Shown here: piece after piece, positions 14,820 to 25,326 of the stretch
Layout of the letters: every line of letters starts with the position of its first letter
How positions within the stretch are numbered: position 1 is the first letter of the stretch
Assembly (NCBI RefSeq): GCF_013282215.1
Contig: NZ_CP048103.1
Location: 62,001 to 126,000 of the forward strand
Direction of reading: 5' to 3'
DNA from: Kroppenstedtia eburnea
Lineage (GTDB): Bacteria; Bacillota; Bacilli; Thermoactinomycetales; DSM-45169
DNA length: 64,000 bases
Notes under the pieces: model-generated
What the model saw: the letters and a program-made list of their open reading frames with translations, nothing else
Databases searched by the model: none
Told to the model about the DNA's origin: nothing
Translations under genes and position numbers: made by a program

Positions 14820-14862
14820 AAGCCTGGCCGGGGGGATCACCCGCCGGGCCCTTTTGGTTTTA
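14820..14862 (+). terminator. terminator of the tail/lysis operon
   Basis: A GC-rich inverted repeat (GGCCGGGGG... with ...CCGCCGGGCC) followed by CTTTTGGTTTT lies directly after the amidase stop. Confidence 0.55.
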
Positions 14863-14867
14863 ACCGC

Positions 14868-15110
14868 TAGAAACATTGTGAAAGAGCCGTCATACCCATA
14901 GGGCACAAGTCGTGCCTAGGGTCGCTTCACTCCCCGGTCTTGCTATGCACTCTCCAGCACAAGTCTCGCCTAGGTCACTCCGTTCCCGGTCTCGCTATGC
15001 AGGGAGGGTTGGGTTTCACATGGAGTGACTTTGGCTCGTAAGAACAACCGGAACGGAATGTGAAACCCAATCCCGACCGCCTTCAAACGCACTAAATCAC
15101 AATGCTTCCA
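14868..15110 (+). repeat. dispersed intergenic element, copy A
   Basis: Ends TAGAAACATTGTGA and TCACAATGCTTCCA are inverted. Inside are two copies of a GCACAAGTCnYGCC...CTATGCA unit, then TTTCACATG and ATGTGAAAC arms of a long palindrome. It fills most of the gap between the lysis operon and the scr promoter. Confidence 0.8.
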
Positions 15111-15155
15111 GGCGGATCGGCTGGAAGGGAGCCGTTGGAAATCCGGTTTCAGCCG

Positions 15156-15184
15156 TTGTGGGATGATCTGTTCTGTGTTACAAT
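15156..15184 (+). promoter_or_regulatory. promoter of scr
   Basis: TTGTGG and TACAAT are separated by 17 nt, ending about 7 nt before the predicted SRP RNA 5' end. Confidence 0.65.
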
Positions 15185-15190
15185 GAACAG

Positions 15191-15462
15191 ACCGCGCTAG
15201 ATGGGGAGGTAGCGGTGCCCTGTAACCCGCAATCCGCTACAGCGGGATTGAATTCCCGCCTAAGGCTTTCATCGTGTGGGGTCCGGCCCATGCAGGAAGT
15301 GTTGACGAACAGGTCCTGCGCAACGGGAACCTCTGAACCGTGTCAGGTCCTGACGGAAGCAGCACTAAGGAGACACTCCCGTGTGCCGCAGGGGTGCCTG
15401 ATCCGAGCCGAATGCATGGAGCCCGCCCAGGCGGAGGAGGTCGAAGGCGGGTGCGCGGTACA
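15191..15462 (+). ncRNA. scr: signal recognition particle RNA (large, Bacillus type)
   Basis: The region begins CGCGCTAGATGGGGAGGTAG, as in Bacillus scRNA, and contains the strictly conserved apical part GTCAGGTCCTGACGGAAGCA of helix 8 (near 15343-15362). The long 5'/3' pairing typical of about 270-nt Gram-positive SRP RNAs is present. It pairs with Ffh to target membrane proteins. Position upstream of dnaX is as in B. subtilis, except that a kinase gene lies between. Ends are estimated to within a few nucleotides. Confidence 0.92.
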
Positions 15463-15476
15463 TAACTCAGGTTTAC

Positions 15477-15511
15477 AAAGCGAACCGAGATCAACGGTTC
15501 GCTTTTTTTTG
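15477..15511 (+). terminator. terminator of scr
   Basis: An 8-bp stem GCGAACCG/CGGTTCGC with a 7-nt loop is followed by eight T. Confidence 0.85.
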
Positions 15512-15620
15512 AAGGAAGTCAGAGAAGCGGGGCGAATAAATTGAATAAGGAAAAATATTGATATAACCATTGGGTGAAGATGCATCTGTTGACTTTAACG
15601 GGGATGAAGGAGGTTGTAAG

Positions 15621-17036
15621 GTGCCCATCGCGTTTCATCTGGATTTACATCCCGATCAACTGGCATCCTGGGTGAAAAACTGTACCCAGGCCGTGGTGAC
15701 GGTGGATGACCAAGGGGTGGTCAAAACGGTGAGCCCGCAGTTTCTGAAACTGCTTCAATGCCCTTTGGATCAAGTGGTGGAGCAACCCTTGGATCGTTAC
15801 CTCCACCTTCCCCCGGAGGAGATGGAGCGTCTCCGACATCCGGATGCCCACGGTGGCCTCCGGTGGGTACAGGGAGAGCTGCTTCCCTTTGGATCCTCCC
15901 CCAAGACGGTGACCCTGCAGCGGATTTCCGGAAAAAGCTCTGATGGGTGGCTCCATCTCCTTTTGATATATTCCCGAGATCAAGGTGCTCACCATCTGCA
16001 ACGACATGCGGAGCAGATTGTGAACAGCTTGCCCCAGGGCATTGTTCTGTTGGATTCCACATTGCGGGTGACGGAAATCAATCCCGCCGCGTGCCGGATG
16101 TTTGGTGTGAACAAGGATGACCTGTGTGGGCAGGAGATGAAGCGATTGTTTTTGCGCCTCGAGGGAGGGGAGGGGGTCGATGAACTGGAGGACAGGATCC
16201 GCCGCAGAGAACCCTTCCGGGATATTCCGGCCTCCTGGATTCTGGAGGGCGTCCCCCAAGTGGTTACGGTCGATTACGAAATCGCGGCTGAGTCCGGAGG
16301 AGAAAGCTTCCTCACCATTAACGATATCACCCGGAATCATCTGTTGGACTTGAAGGTCCGGCAGACGGACCGCTTGGCGATGATCGGTCAGATGGCAGCC
16401 GGGACTGCCCATGAAATTCGGAATCCACTGACTTCGATCCGGGGGTTCTTGCAGGTGATCCGTCATACTCTCGACGAGAGGGGAGACTTAAAAGGCCAAG
16501 GCTACGCAGAGATTATGCTCCGGGAGATTGATCGGATCAATCATCTGCTTGGCGAGTTTCTGTTGATGGGTAAACCACGGAACGTAAAAAAGCGCCGGGT
16601 GGAGTTGGACCACTCCCTGCGGGAATTACTTCCGATCATTGAAAATGAAGCGATCCTCCATAACATCGAAGTTCGTTATTTGCCCGGACTGAAAGACTTT
16701 CCGCCGGTGTGGGCCGATCCGGAATTATTGAAGCAAGTGGTTTTGAATTTATGCAAAAACGGAATCGAAGCGATGGGGGAAGGAGGACTTCTGCAACTGC
16801 GCCTGAGCGGGGATGAGGAGCGCTTGATTCTGGAAGTGGAAGATCATGGTCCGGGAATTCCGGATTCGGAAATCAACCTGATATTTGACCCCTTCTATAC
16901 AACCAAGGAGAACGGAACCGGCCTCGGATTGGCGGTAAGCAAGCAGATCATTGAGGATATCGGGGGGGAAATTCAGGTCTCCTCCGGTGAAGCGGGGAGC
17001 ATTTTCAGCGTGATTCTCCCTTGTGTCCGGGACTGA
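15621..17036 (+). CDS. PAS-domain sensor histidine kinase, sporulation-kinase type
   Basis: Start GTG 15621 is chosen because AAGGAGG lies 7 nt upstream. The 471-aa protein has no membrane segments: two PAS-like domains (about 1-120 and 125-245, NSLPQGIVLLDSTLRVTEIN), a HisKA domain with the phospho-acceptor in AAGTAHEIRNPLTSIRGF (His264), and a HATPase domain with N box (LNLCKNGIEAM), G1 (DHGPGIP) and G2 (GTGLGLAVSK). This layout resembles soluble KinA/KinE kinases that feed Spo0F, although the target is inferred. There is no adjacent response regulator, so it is an orphan kinase. Confidence 0.85.
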   Translation: MPIAFHLDLHPDQLASWVKNCTQAVVTVDDQGVVKTVSPQFLKLLQCPLDQVVEQPLDRYLHLPPEEMERLRHPDAHGGLRWVQGELLPFGSSPKTVTLQRISGKSSDGWLHLLLIYSRDQGAHHLQRHAEQIVNSLPQGIVLLDSTLRVTEINPAACRMFGVNKDDLCGQEMKRLFLRLEGGEGVDELEDRIRRREPFRDIPASWILEGVPQVVTVDYEIAAESGGESFLTINDITRNHLLDLKVRQTDRLAMIGQMAAGTAHEIRNPLTSIRGFLQVIRHTLDERGDLKGQGYAEIMLREIDRINHLLGEFLLMGKPRNVKKRRVELDHSLRELLPIIENEAILHNIEVRYLPGLKDFPPVWADPELLKQVVLNLCKNGIEAMGEGGLLQLRLSGDEERLILEVEDHGPGIPDSEINLIFDPFYTTKENGTGLGLAVSKQIIEDIGGEIQVSSGEAGSIFSVILPCVRD

Positions 17037-17156
17037 CCACCCGTCATGGAAAGGCGGGTTTTCCTTTTGGAAAAATCCCCGGTTCTATAGTATGATAAAT
17101 ACATTATCAACCTTGTGCCCTCAACCGCATCACGGAGAAAGTTTGGAGGGTTGCAC

Positions 17157-18887
17157 GTGTCGTATCGGGCACTGTACCGCGTTTGGCGTCCGCAAAAGTT
17201 TGAAGACCTGATCGGACAGGAACATGTAACCACCACCTTGAAAAATGCCCTGGCCGAGGGCCATTTTTCCCATGCCTATCTTTTCAGCGGTCCCCGGGGA
17301 ACGGGGAAGACCAGTGCCGCCAAGATTATGGCGAAAGCGGTGAACTGTCTGCAGGGACCGGCACCGGAACCTTGCAACGAATGCGATGCCTGCCGCAAGA
17401 TCACGGATGGATCACTGATGGACGTGGTGGAAATCGATGCCGCTTCCAACCGGGGCGTGGACGAGATCCGGGACCTTCGGGACAAGGTGAAATATGCTCC
17501 CTCGGAAGTGCGCTGTAAGGTCTATATCGTGGACGAAGTTCATATGTTGACCGCGGAAGCTTTCAATGCCCTTCTGAAAACTTTGGAGGAGCCTCCCGGA
17601 CATGCGATCTTCATCCTGGCGACCACAGAACCGCACAAATTGCCATCCACCATCATCTCCCGCTGCCAAAGGTTTTCCTTTCGTCGCCATACCTTGGGGA
17701 ATACGCTGGGACATCTGCGGAAAATCTGTGATTCCCAAGGGATTCAGGCGGAGGATTCCGCTTTGGCGGTGATTGCCCAGGCGGCGGACGGAGGGATGCG
17801 GGATGCCCTCAGCCTGTTGGACCAGGTCCTCGCTTTTTCCGATGACCGTGTGGATGAGGCTGCCGTTCTGTCTGTGACGGGATCTGTTTCCCGCGCCACC
17901 CTGGGAGACCTGATGGAGGCCTGTCTCGGTCGGGATGCAGGCACGGCCCTGGAGAAGGTGGAGGAGTTATTGGCGGACGGACTGGAGCCGGAAAGGTTGA
18001 TCCATGACTTGGTGCAGTTGTCCCGTGACCTTCTGTTGCTGGCCGCCGCTCCGGAATTAAAGGAAGTGCAAGAACGGCTGGCCGGGGAAGAGCGATGGAA
18101 CCGGCTGATAAAAAGAGAATCGATCGATGGTTTGGAAGGGGTGCTGGAGACCCTGATCCAGACCCAGCAACAGATGAAATGGGCCCCCCATCCCCGGGTG
18201 CTTCTGGAAATGGCCTTGGTTCGGATCTGCCACCACTCCGGACCCCCTTCACCCCAAGAGCGCGGAGATGCGGATTTGATCGCCGGCCTGCAGGAACAGT
18301 TAAAACAGCTGAAACAAAAGGTGGAGGAATTGAGCGGCCTTGCCGCTTCCCCGCCTGTTGCCGAGCCGGCCCCGCCTCCCTCTGTGCGGCGGGAACCGGC
18401 AGCGGGAGGAGGAGAGAGGACGGGTCGAAAAAATTTGGGCCCGGCCCGGTTGGCCCCCCTGTTAAAAGAGGCTTCCACTGAGGCTTTGCAAAAACTGCAA
18501 CGGGCATGGCCGGAAGTGCTGGCCCGGGTCAAGGAGCGGAAAATCACGGTCCATGCCTGGTTGATCGACGGGGAGCCGGTTGCGGCCACGGAGGACACTC
18601 TCCTGATGGCCTTCAAGAACAACATTCACCGGGAGACCACGGAGAAGGATTCCAATAAAAAGCTGATTGAGCAAGTGATGAAAGAAGTACTCGGCTCCAC
18701 GATCCGTCTGATGACCGTGATGCGGGAGGATTGGGAAAAGGAGCGTTCGGCTGCGGGGGTCCCCTCCGTCACCGGGAGGGAATCAGGGGAAAAGGAAGTT
18801 CCCCCCCAAGAGGGATCCGAGTCCGATGACCCCGTGGAAAGGGCTGTGGAGATGTTTGGCAAAGATATGGTTGAAATCACGGATTGA
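17157..18887 (+). CDS. dnaX: DNA polymerase III subunits gamma and tau
   Basis: Start GTG 17157 follows GGAGG by 7 nt and gives the conserved N-terminus MSYRALYRVWRPQKFEDLIGQ. The 576-aa protein has Walker A GPRGTGKT at 45-52, a four-cysteine zinc site (CLQGPAPEPCNECDACRK), Walker B VDEVHML, sensor 1 (LATTEPHKLPSTIISRCQRF), and a C-terminal tau-like region with a proline-rich linker. It is the clamp-loader ATPase of the replisome. It is followed by yaaK and recR in the canonical order. Confidence 0.96.
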   Translation: MSYRALYRVWRPQKFEDLIGQEHVTTTLKNALAEGHFSHAYLFSGPRGTGKTSAAKIMAKAVNCLQGPAPEPCNECDACRKITDGSLMDVVEIDAASNRGVDEIRDLRDKVKYAPSEVRCKVYIVDEVHMLTAEAFNALLKTLEEPPGHAIFILATTEPHKLPSTIISRCQRFSFRRHTLGNTLGHLRKICDSQGIQAEDSALAVIAQAADGGMRDALSLLDQVLAFSDDRVDEAAVLSVTGSVSRATLGDLMEACLGRDAGTALEKVEELLADGLEPERLIHDLVQLSRDLLLLAAAPELKEVQERLAGEERWNRLIKRESIDGLEGVLETLIQTQQQMKWAPHPRVLLEMALVRICHHSGPPSPQERGDADLIAGLQEQLKQLKQKVEELSGLAASPPVAEPAPPPSVRREPAAGGGERTGRKNLGPARLAPLLKEASTEALQKLQRAWPEVLARVKERKITVHAWLIDGEPVAATEDTLLMAFKNNIHRETTEKDSNKKLIEQVMKEVLGSTIRLMTVMREDWEKERSAAGVPSVTGRESGEKEVPPQEGSESDDPVERAVEMFGKDMVEITD

Positions 18888-18920
18888 CCCACTTCGCTGT
18901 GGGCAGGGAGGTTTGGATAA

Positions 18921-19232
18921 ATGAAAAACATGAACCAAATGATGAAGCAGATGAAAAAGATGCAAGCGCAAATGGCCAAGGCTCAAGAGGAGTTGGCTGA
19001 TAAGGAAGTGGAGGGAACGGCGGGAGGCGGTGTGGTCAAGGTCGTGATGAACGGACACAAACAGGTGCTGTCCGTGGAGATTGACCCGGAAGCGGTGGAT
19101 CCCGAAGATGTGGAAATGTTGCAAGACATGGTGACTGCCGCATTTAACGAAGCGATGAAAAATGTGGACGACCTGGTTTCAAAAGACCTGGGGAAACTGA
19201 CCGGAGGTTTGAATATCCCGGGTCTGTTTTAA
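18921..19232 (+). CDS. yaaK: nucleoid-associated protein YbaB/EbfC family
   Basis: The 103-aa protein starts at ATG 18921 after GGGAGG. The N-terminal helix is rich in Met, Lys and Gln ([22 protein letters not shown]), followed by [42 protein letters not shown], the YbaB fold. It forms DNA-binding dimers and conventionally sits between dnaX and recR, as here. Confidence 0.93.
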   Translation: MKNMNQMMKQMKKMQAQMAKAQEELADKEVEGTAGGGVVKVVMNGHKQVLSVEIDPEAVDPEDVEMLQDMVTAAFNEAMKNVDDLVSKDLGKLTGGLNIPGLF

Positions 19233-19250
19233 GACCGGATCACATCTGCA

Positions 19251-19276
19251 GCCTGTTCAGGTGAACAGGCTCTTTA
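19251..19276 (+). terminator. hairpin between yaaK and recR
   Basis: A 9-bp stem GCCTGTTCA/TGAACAGGC with a 2-base GG loop is followed by TCTTTACTT. The T run is imperfect, so it may be a partial terminator. Confidence 0.55.
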
Positions 19277-19311
19277 CTTGATTTGAACTCACCGGAAAGG
19301 AGGGAGGGCGG

Positions 19312-19908
19312 ATGAATGTACCCGAGCCCATATCGAAACTGATCGACGGGTTTATGAGGTTGCCGGGTATTGGACCCAAGACGGCCCAACGCCTGGCTTT
19401 CTTTGTGCTGGGGATGGAAGAAGAGGATGTGATGGAACTGGCCAAAGCGCTGGTTCATGCCAAGCGGGATTTAAAACGGTGCCAGGTGTGCAGCAATATC
19501 ACCGATCAACCGGTCTGTTCCGTCTGCAGGGATAAAAGTCGGGATCGTTCCATGATCTGTGTTGTTCAAGATCCGAGAGATGTGATCGCCATGGAGAGAA
19601 CCCGGGAGTACGCCGGATTGTATCATGTGTTGCACGGAGCGATCTCGCCGATGGAAGGAATCGGACCGGATGAACTGAGCATACCGGACTTGTTGAAACG
19701 GCTGGAGGATGAAACCGTTCAGGAAATGATTTTGGCGACTAACCCCAACATTGAAGGTGAAGCCACGGCGATGTACTTGCAACGACTGGTGAAGCCCTTC
19801 GGTATCAAAGTGACACGAATAGCCCATGGCCTGCCTGTGGGCGGTGACCTGGAATATGCCGATGAAGTCACACTGACCAAAGCTCTGGAAGGAAGAAGGG
19901 AGCTTTGA
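19312..19908 (+). CDS. recR: recombination mediator RecR
   Basis: The 198-aa protein starts at ATG 19312 after AAAGGAGGGAGGG. It has an N-terminal helix-hairpin-helix ([15 protein letters not shown] type), a C4 zinc finger ([16 protein letters not shown]), a TOPRIM domain ([16 protein letters not shown]...[16 protein letters not shown]) and a C-terminal Walker B-like segment ([22 protein letters not shown]). It loads RecA with RecO and RecF. Length is typical. Confidence 0.96.
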   Translation: MNVPEPISKLIDGFMRLPGIGPKTAQRLAFFVLGMEEEDVMELAKALVHAKRDLKRCQVCSNITDQPVCSVCRDKSRDRSMICVVQDPRDVIAMERTREYAGLYHVLHGAISPMEGIGPDELSIPDLLKRLEDETVQEMILATNPNIEGEATAMYLQRLVKPFGIKVTRIAHGLPVGGDLEYADEVTLTKALEGRREL

Positions 19909-19965
19909 ACTGAATCGGGAGTTTCTTTGCAAGAGCCGGGGAAAATGATTTCACCATGTTCGTCC

Positions 19966-20206
19966 TAAAAGCGTTATGAATCAGTGCATTCTTGGACGGT
20001 CGGGATTGGGTTTCACATGTCGTTTTCGTTGTTCTTACGATCCAAAATCACTCCATGTGAAACCCAACCCTCCGTGCATAGCGAGACCGGGAACGGAGTG
20101 ACCTAGGCGAGACTTGTGCTGGTGAGTGCATAGCGAGACCGGAAACGAAGTGACCTTGGCGAGACTTGTGCCCTAAGGGTATGACGGCTTTTTCACAATA
20201 CTTCTA
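19966..20206 (-). repeat. dispersed intergenic element, copy B (reverse orientation)
   Basis: The same element as copy A but inverted. It begins TAAAAGCGTTATGA and ends TTCACAATACTTCTA, contains GGGTTTCACATG and CATGTGAAACCC arms and two GCACAAGTCTCGCC-type units read on the - strand. TA is found at both ends. Confidence 0.8.
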
Positions 20207-20220
20207 AGGAGGGGTCGCCA

Positions 20221-21219
20221 ATGCTCCCGAATGTTTCCGTTCAGCCTGCCGGGAAGGGCCCGGATCCGGACAAAAACCCTGTCTCCGCCAAACTTCGCTT
20301 GGCAGCTGCCTGGCTTCTTTGCTTCAGTTATTTCTATATGATTCCCATGGAGTTTTCCTCACTTGAGTGGGAAAAAACGGGGGAAGGGCTGTGGCGGGCC
20401 ACTGAAGGGGGCACGGGTCTCCTTGTGGCAGTCCAGCTCCTGTTGTGGCTGACAGGCACGCTGCTGGTCTCCATCCTGTTTCTGGTGACCGGCCTGGTCG
20501 GAGGCTTTCAATATGAGAGGAAGCCGGGGGATGGCCCGCTTCGGGGAAGGGATCTGGCCTATTACTTCGCCTGGGTTCAGGTTCTCACTTTCGCCTCTTT
20601 ATTTCTCTTCTCGCCGTTTGTCCAGGATGGGGGTTGGATCTCCACATTTCTTCCCTATTTTCCCCATCTGCTCATGGTGCTGTTGGCCCTCTTCTTGTTT
20701 CGGGGGCGGTTATCCAGCCTGGGGTTCCGTTCCTTCCCGGGAAGGCGCTGGTTGGGGATCTGTGCCGCTGTGGGTATTGCCTATGCCTTCATTTATTTTC
20801 TGTTGGATCCTTTGGTGACGGAACCGGTGGCACGGATCTTCTCGCTGGATATGACCTCATGGCGGGAGGACAGCATCAGCCGGGGATTGGCGAAGGCGGC
20901 GGGATTGGGCTGGGTGTTTGGGGCGGGCCAAGTGCTCATGATCGGTGTGATCGGGCCCATCGCGGAAGAAGTGCTGTTTCGGGGAGTTTTGATGGGGGTA
21001 TTGGCGAAACGGGTGGGGGTTGCCGCCGCTGTCTTCCTTTCCTCTGCTGTCTTTGCCCTGTCCCATGTGGATGTGGCATTTTTGGCTCCGCTTTTTGTGA
21101 TGGGACTGATCCTGGGAATCCTGTACGCGTATTTCAAAAACCTCTGGGTACCCATTCTTTTTCACATAGTGAACAACACCGTTTCCGTGGTGTTGGACTT
21201 GCTTCAAATGAATGGATGA
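20221..21219 (+). CDS. CPBP (CAAX-type) intramembrane metalloprotease
   Basis: The 332-aa protein starts at ATG 20221 after AAGGAGGGG. It has about eight hydrophobic segments and the CPBP motifs in order: EEVLFRG (motif 1), FALSHVD (motif 2) and FHIVNNTVS (motif 3), which supply the Glu and His residues of the active site. Members cleave membrane proteins or act in bacteriocin immunity. The substrate here is unknown. It lies between recR and bofA, where B. subtilis has yaaL, so it is an insertion relative to that order. Confidence 0.85.
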   Translation: MLPNVSVQPAGKGPDPDKNPVSAKLRLAAAWLLCFSYFYMIPMEFSSLEWEKTGEGLWRATEGGTGLLVAVQLLLWLTGTLLVSILFLVTGLVGGFQYERKPGDGPLRGRDLAYYFAWVQVLTFASLFLFSPFVQDGGWISTFLPYFPHLLMVLLALFLFRGRLSSLGFRSFPGRRWLGICAAVGIAYAFIYFLLDPLVTEPVARIFSLDMTSWREDSISRGLAKAAGLGWVFGAGQVLMIGVIGPIAEEVLFRGVLMGVLAKRVGVAAAVFLSSAVFALSHVDVAFLAPLFVMGLILGILYAYFKNLWVPILFHIVNNTVSVVLDLLQMNG

Positions 21220-21331
21220 TGAAAGACAGCCGGACCCTGATCCAGCTTTTTTACAGAAACCCAGGGTCTTGCCGGTTCTACCTTCTCCTCTCCGCTCATA
21301 TGCTTGTACCAACGGAAAGGAGGCAAGGGGG

Positions 21332-21604
21332 ATGGCAATTGAATGGTGGATGCTGGCTGCCGCTGTCAGCGTGATTCTGTTTATGTTGATCAGCAGATCC
21401 GTGGTTAAACCCCTCCGTTGGATTTGGTACAGTCTGTTATATTCAGCGGTGGGGGCCTTGCTGTTGTTTGTGCTGAACCTGGCTGCTGAGTGGGTTGAAT
21501 TCCGGATCCCCATCAATCCGGTAACAGCCTTTATCACCGGGGTGCTTGGATTACCGGGGCTGGTATGTTTGGTGATGGTGAAACTGTTTTTAGTGGGGGG
21601 ATAA
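21332..21604 (+). CDS. bofA: pro-sigma-K processing inhibitor BofA
   Basis: Start ATG 21332 follows AAAGGAGG; an upstream in-frame extension to 21212 lacks a ribosome-binding site and conserved sequence. The 90-aa protein has three hydrophobic segments and the BofA C-terminal motif NPVTAFITGVLGLPGLVCLV. In the mother cell it holds the SpoIVFB protease inactive until engulfment is complete. Its place between recR and rrn matches B. subtilis. Confidence 0.9.
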   Translation: MAIEWWMLAAAVSVILFMLISRSVVKPLRWIWYSLLYSAVGALLLFVLNLAAEWVEFRIPINPVTAFITGVLGLPGLVCLVMVKLFLVGG

Positions 21605-21623
21605 ATAAAATCCAAAAAAGGTG

Positions 21624-21652
21624 TTGACGAAGGAAGGAGTTCGTGGTAAATT
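21624..21652 (+). promoter_or_regulatory. rrn promoter P1
   Basis: TTGACG and TAAATT are separated by 17 nt. Confidence 0.75.
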
Positions 21653-21723
21653 AATATCTGTCGCCGCAAGATCGGCCTGACCGGCCGGATCCGAGGCAGA
21701 CACGAGTAAAAATAAAAAAGCTG

Positions 21724-21752
21724 TTGACAGGAACGACGGAGCATGATAAGAT
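21724..21752 (+). promoter_or_regulatory. rrn promoter P2
   Basis: TTGACA and TAAGAT are separated by 17 nt, exactly 100 bp after P1. A TTGTCGCCGCG-like start region follows both promoters. The leader then carries CCTTGAAAACTGA, similar to rrn processing and antitermination leaders. Confidence 0.85.
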
Positions 21753-21872
21753 AGTTCTTGTCGCCGCGAGAGAGGCACTCGCCTCGCCGAGCGGCAGAAA
21801 CAGCGAGATCGAGCGTTCCTTGAAAACTGAAGAGCGAAAGAACGACCCTGTCATAAATGAGCAATCAACTCT

Positions 21873-23497
<1,625 letters not shown>

Positions 23498-23649
23498 TAC
23501 GGAGTATCTTCGGATACACAAACGGTAAGACAGGGTCGAACCTTTCGCTCTTCGGTTTTGAGGGAATGCTTGCCCTCAAAGGGTTTTGATGCACCTTGAA
23601 AACCGGATACAGAAGAGAGCCAAGAAAGATTTCACCGAAGCAACTGAGG
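23498..23649 (+). other. 16S-23S spacer without tRNA genes
   Basis: The spacer of about 150 nt contains a CCTTGAAAACCGG leader-like motif before 23S. I see no tRNA-Ile or tRNA-Ala cloverleaf. Confidence 0.75.
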
Positions 23650-24357
23650 AGAAGTTAGAAAGGGCACACGGTGGATGCCTTGGCGCCGGGGAGCCGATGA
23701 AGGACGGGGCGAACACCGATATGCCCCGGGGAGCCGTAAGCAGGCTTTGATCCGGGGATTTCCGAATGGGGCAACCCACCGGCGGCGAACCGCCGGTACT
23801 CCTGCCTGAATCCATAGGGGCAGTGAGAGGCAGACCGGGGGAACTGAAACATCTTAGTACCCCGAGGAAGAGAAAGAAACCTCGATTCCCCGAGTAGCGG
23901 CGAGCGAAACGGGGAGAAGCCCAAACCGAAGGGAATTCCCTTCGGGGTTGTGGGGCGTCCTGTATGGAGTCAGAAAAGCGAAGCGTAGGCGAAGTGGCCT
24001 GGAACGGCCCGCCAGAGACGGTAACAGCCCGGTAGCCGAAACGCTTTGCTCTCCGGGACGGACCCCGAGTACCACGGGACACGTGAAACCCCGTGGGAAT
24101 CCGGGAGGACCACCTCCCAAGGCTAAATACTCCCTGGCGACCGATAGTGAACCAGTACCGTGAGGGAAAGGTGAAAAGCACCCCGGGAGGGGAGTGAAAG
24201 AGAACCTGAAACCGTGTGCTTACAAGCAGTCGGAGCCCTCTTGAAGGGTGACGGCGTGCCTTTTGTAGAATGAACCGGCGAGTGACGATGGCCTGCAAGG
24301 TTAAGGCGAGAAGCCGGAGCCGCAGCGAAAGCGAGTCTGAACAGGGCGAGCCGGGTT

Positions 24358-24383
24358 CCCCAAAAAGTAATTACTTTTTGGGG
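24358..24383 (+). repeat. extra palindromic hairpin in 23S
   Basis: A perfect 13+13 palindrome CCCCAAAAAGTAA/TTACTTTTTGGGG lies in the variable loop before the conserved GACCCGAAACC segment. It matches the hairpin at 26016-26040. Confidence 0.8.
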
Positions 24384-24790
24384 GTCCCTAGTAGGTCGTC
24401 GTCGACCCGAAACCGGGTGATCTACCCATGTCCGGGGGTGAAGTTGAGGTAACACTCAATGGAGGCCCGAACCCACCGATGTTGAAAAATCGGGGGATGA
24501 GGTGTGGGTAGGGGTGAAATGCCAATCGAACCCGGAGATAGCTGGTTCTCCCCGAAATAGCTTTAGGGCTAGCCTTGGAACCGGAGTCGCGGAGGTAGAG
24601 CACTGATTGGGCTAGGGGCCTGTCAAGGGTTACCGAACTCAGTCAAACTCCGAATGCCGCAGACTCATCATCCGGGAGTCAGACTGCGGGTGCTAAGATT
24701 CGTAGTCGAAAGGGAAACAGCCCAGACCACCAGCTAAGGTCCCCAAGTGCGTGTTAAGTGGGAAAGGATGTGGAGTTGCTCAGACAACCA

Positions 24791-24822
<32 letters not shown>

Positions 24823-24902
24823 GAGTGCGTAATAGCTCACTGGTCCAGGGACTCTGCGCCGAAAATGTAACGGGGCTAAACACGCCACCGAAGCTGTGGA
24901 CG

Positions 24903-25326
24903 CTGGAGGTTGGAAGTAAGAAGTTGGAGGTAAGAAGGGGTGATTCGGAGCTTTCGTGATTTCCGTGTGTATCAGGCATCTTATAGTCTGGCACTCGAAG
25001 TACACAAAGCCACCCGAACCTTTCCGGACTTTGAGAAGTATGAACTGGGAGCTCAATTAAGGCGAGCTGCGGTTTCTATACCGGCTAATATAGCTGAAGG
25101 GTATGGGAAACGAAGGTCAACTGCTGATTTTAAGCGCTTTATAGGAATTGCTCTTGGATCATGCAATGAAGTCCAGGTTTACTTGGATATGGCTCATGAC
25201 CTCGGTTATGTTGATCAAGCTTTGTATCAACGATGGGAGCAGTCATACAGTAAACTGGGCAGGCAACTTCACAGCCTGCTGGATAAATGGAAGTCCAACA
25301 TCTGACCTCTTACTTCTGACCTCCAG
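24903..25326 (+). other. 23S rRNA intervening sequence (helix 45)
   Basis: The insertion interrupts the stem between ACCGAAGCTGTGGAC and TGGTAGGGGAGCG, which is helix 45, a classical site for intervening sequences. Its arms, CTGGAGGTTGGAAGTAAGAA and CTTACTTCTGACCTCCAG, pair to form a long stem suitable for RNase III. The loop holds a complete ORF (24940-25305). Confidence 0.88.
24940..25305 (+). CDS. 23S intervening-sequence protein (S23 four-helix bundle family)
   Basis: The 121-aa protein is encoded inside the 23S gene. It starts at GTG 24940 with GGAGG about 9 nt upstream. The family pattern is clear: FRDFRVYQASYSLALEVHKATRTFP, YELGAQLRRAAVSIPANIAEGYGKRRS, RFIGIALGSCNEVQVYLDMAHDLGY. Members form pentameric four-helix bundles. 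Their role is unsettled; they are found within rRNA intervening sequences and as stand-alone genes. Being open with a proper ribosome-binding site, it is probably translated if the excised loop RNA persists. Confidence 0.88.
   Translation: MIRSFRDFRVYQASYSLALEVHKATRTFPDFEKYELGAQLRRAAVSIPANIAEGYGKRRSTADFKRFIGIALGSCNEVQVYLDMAHDLGYVDQALYQRWEQSYSKLGRQLHSLLDKWKSNI

Noticed and set aside
21212-21331. N-terminal extension of BofA to 21212
   Set aside because: Proline- and charge-rich segment without similarity; AAAGGAGG directly precedes ATG 21332.
23498-23649. tRNA genes in the 16S-23S spacer
   Set aside because: No T-loop GGTTCRANNCC or CCA-adjacent acceptor stem is visible.
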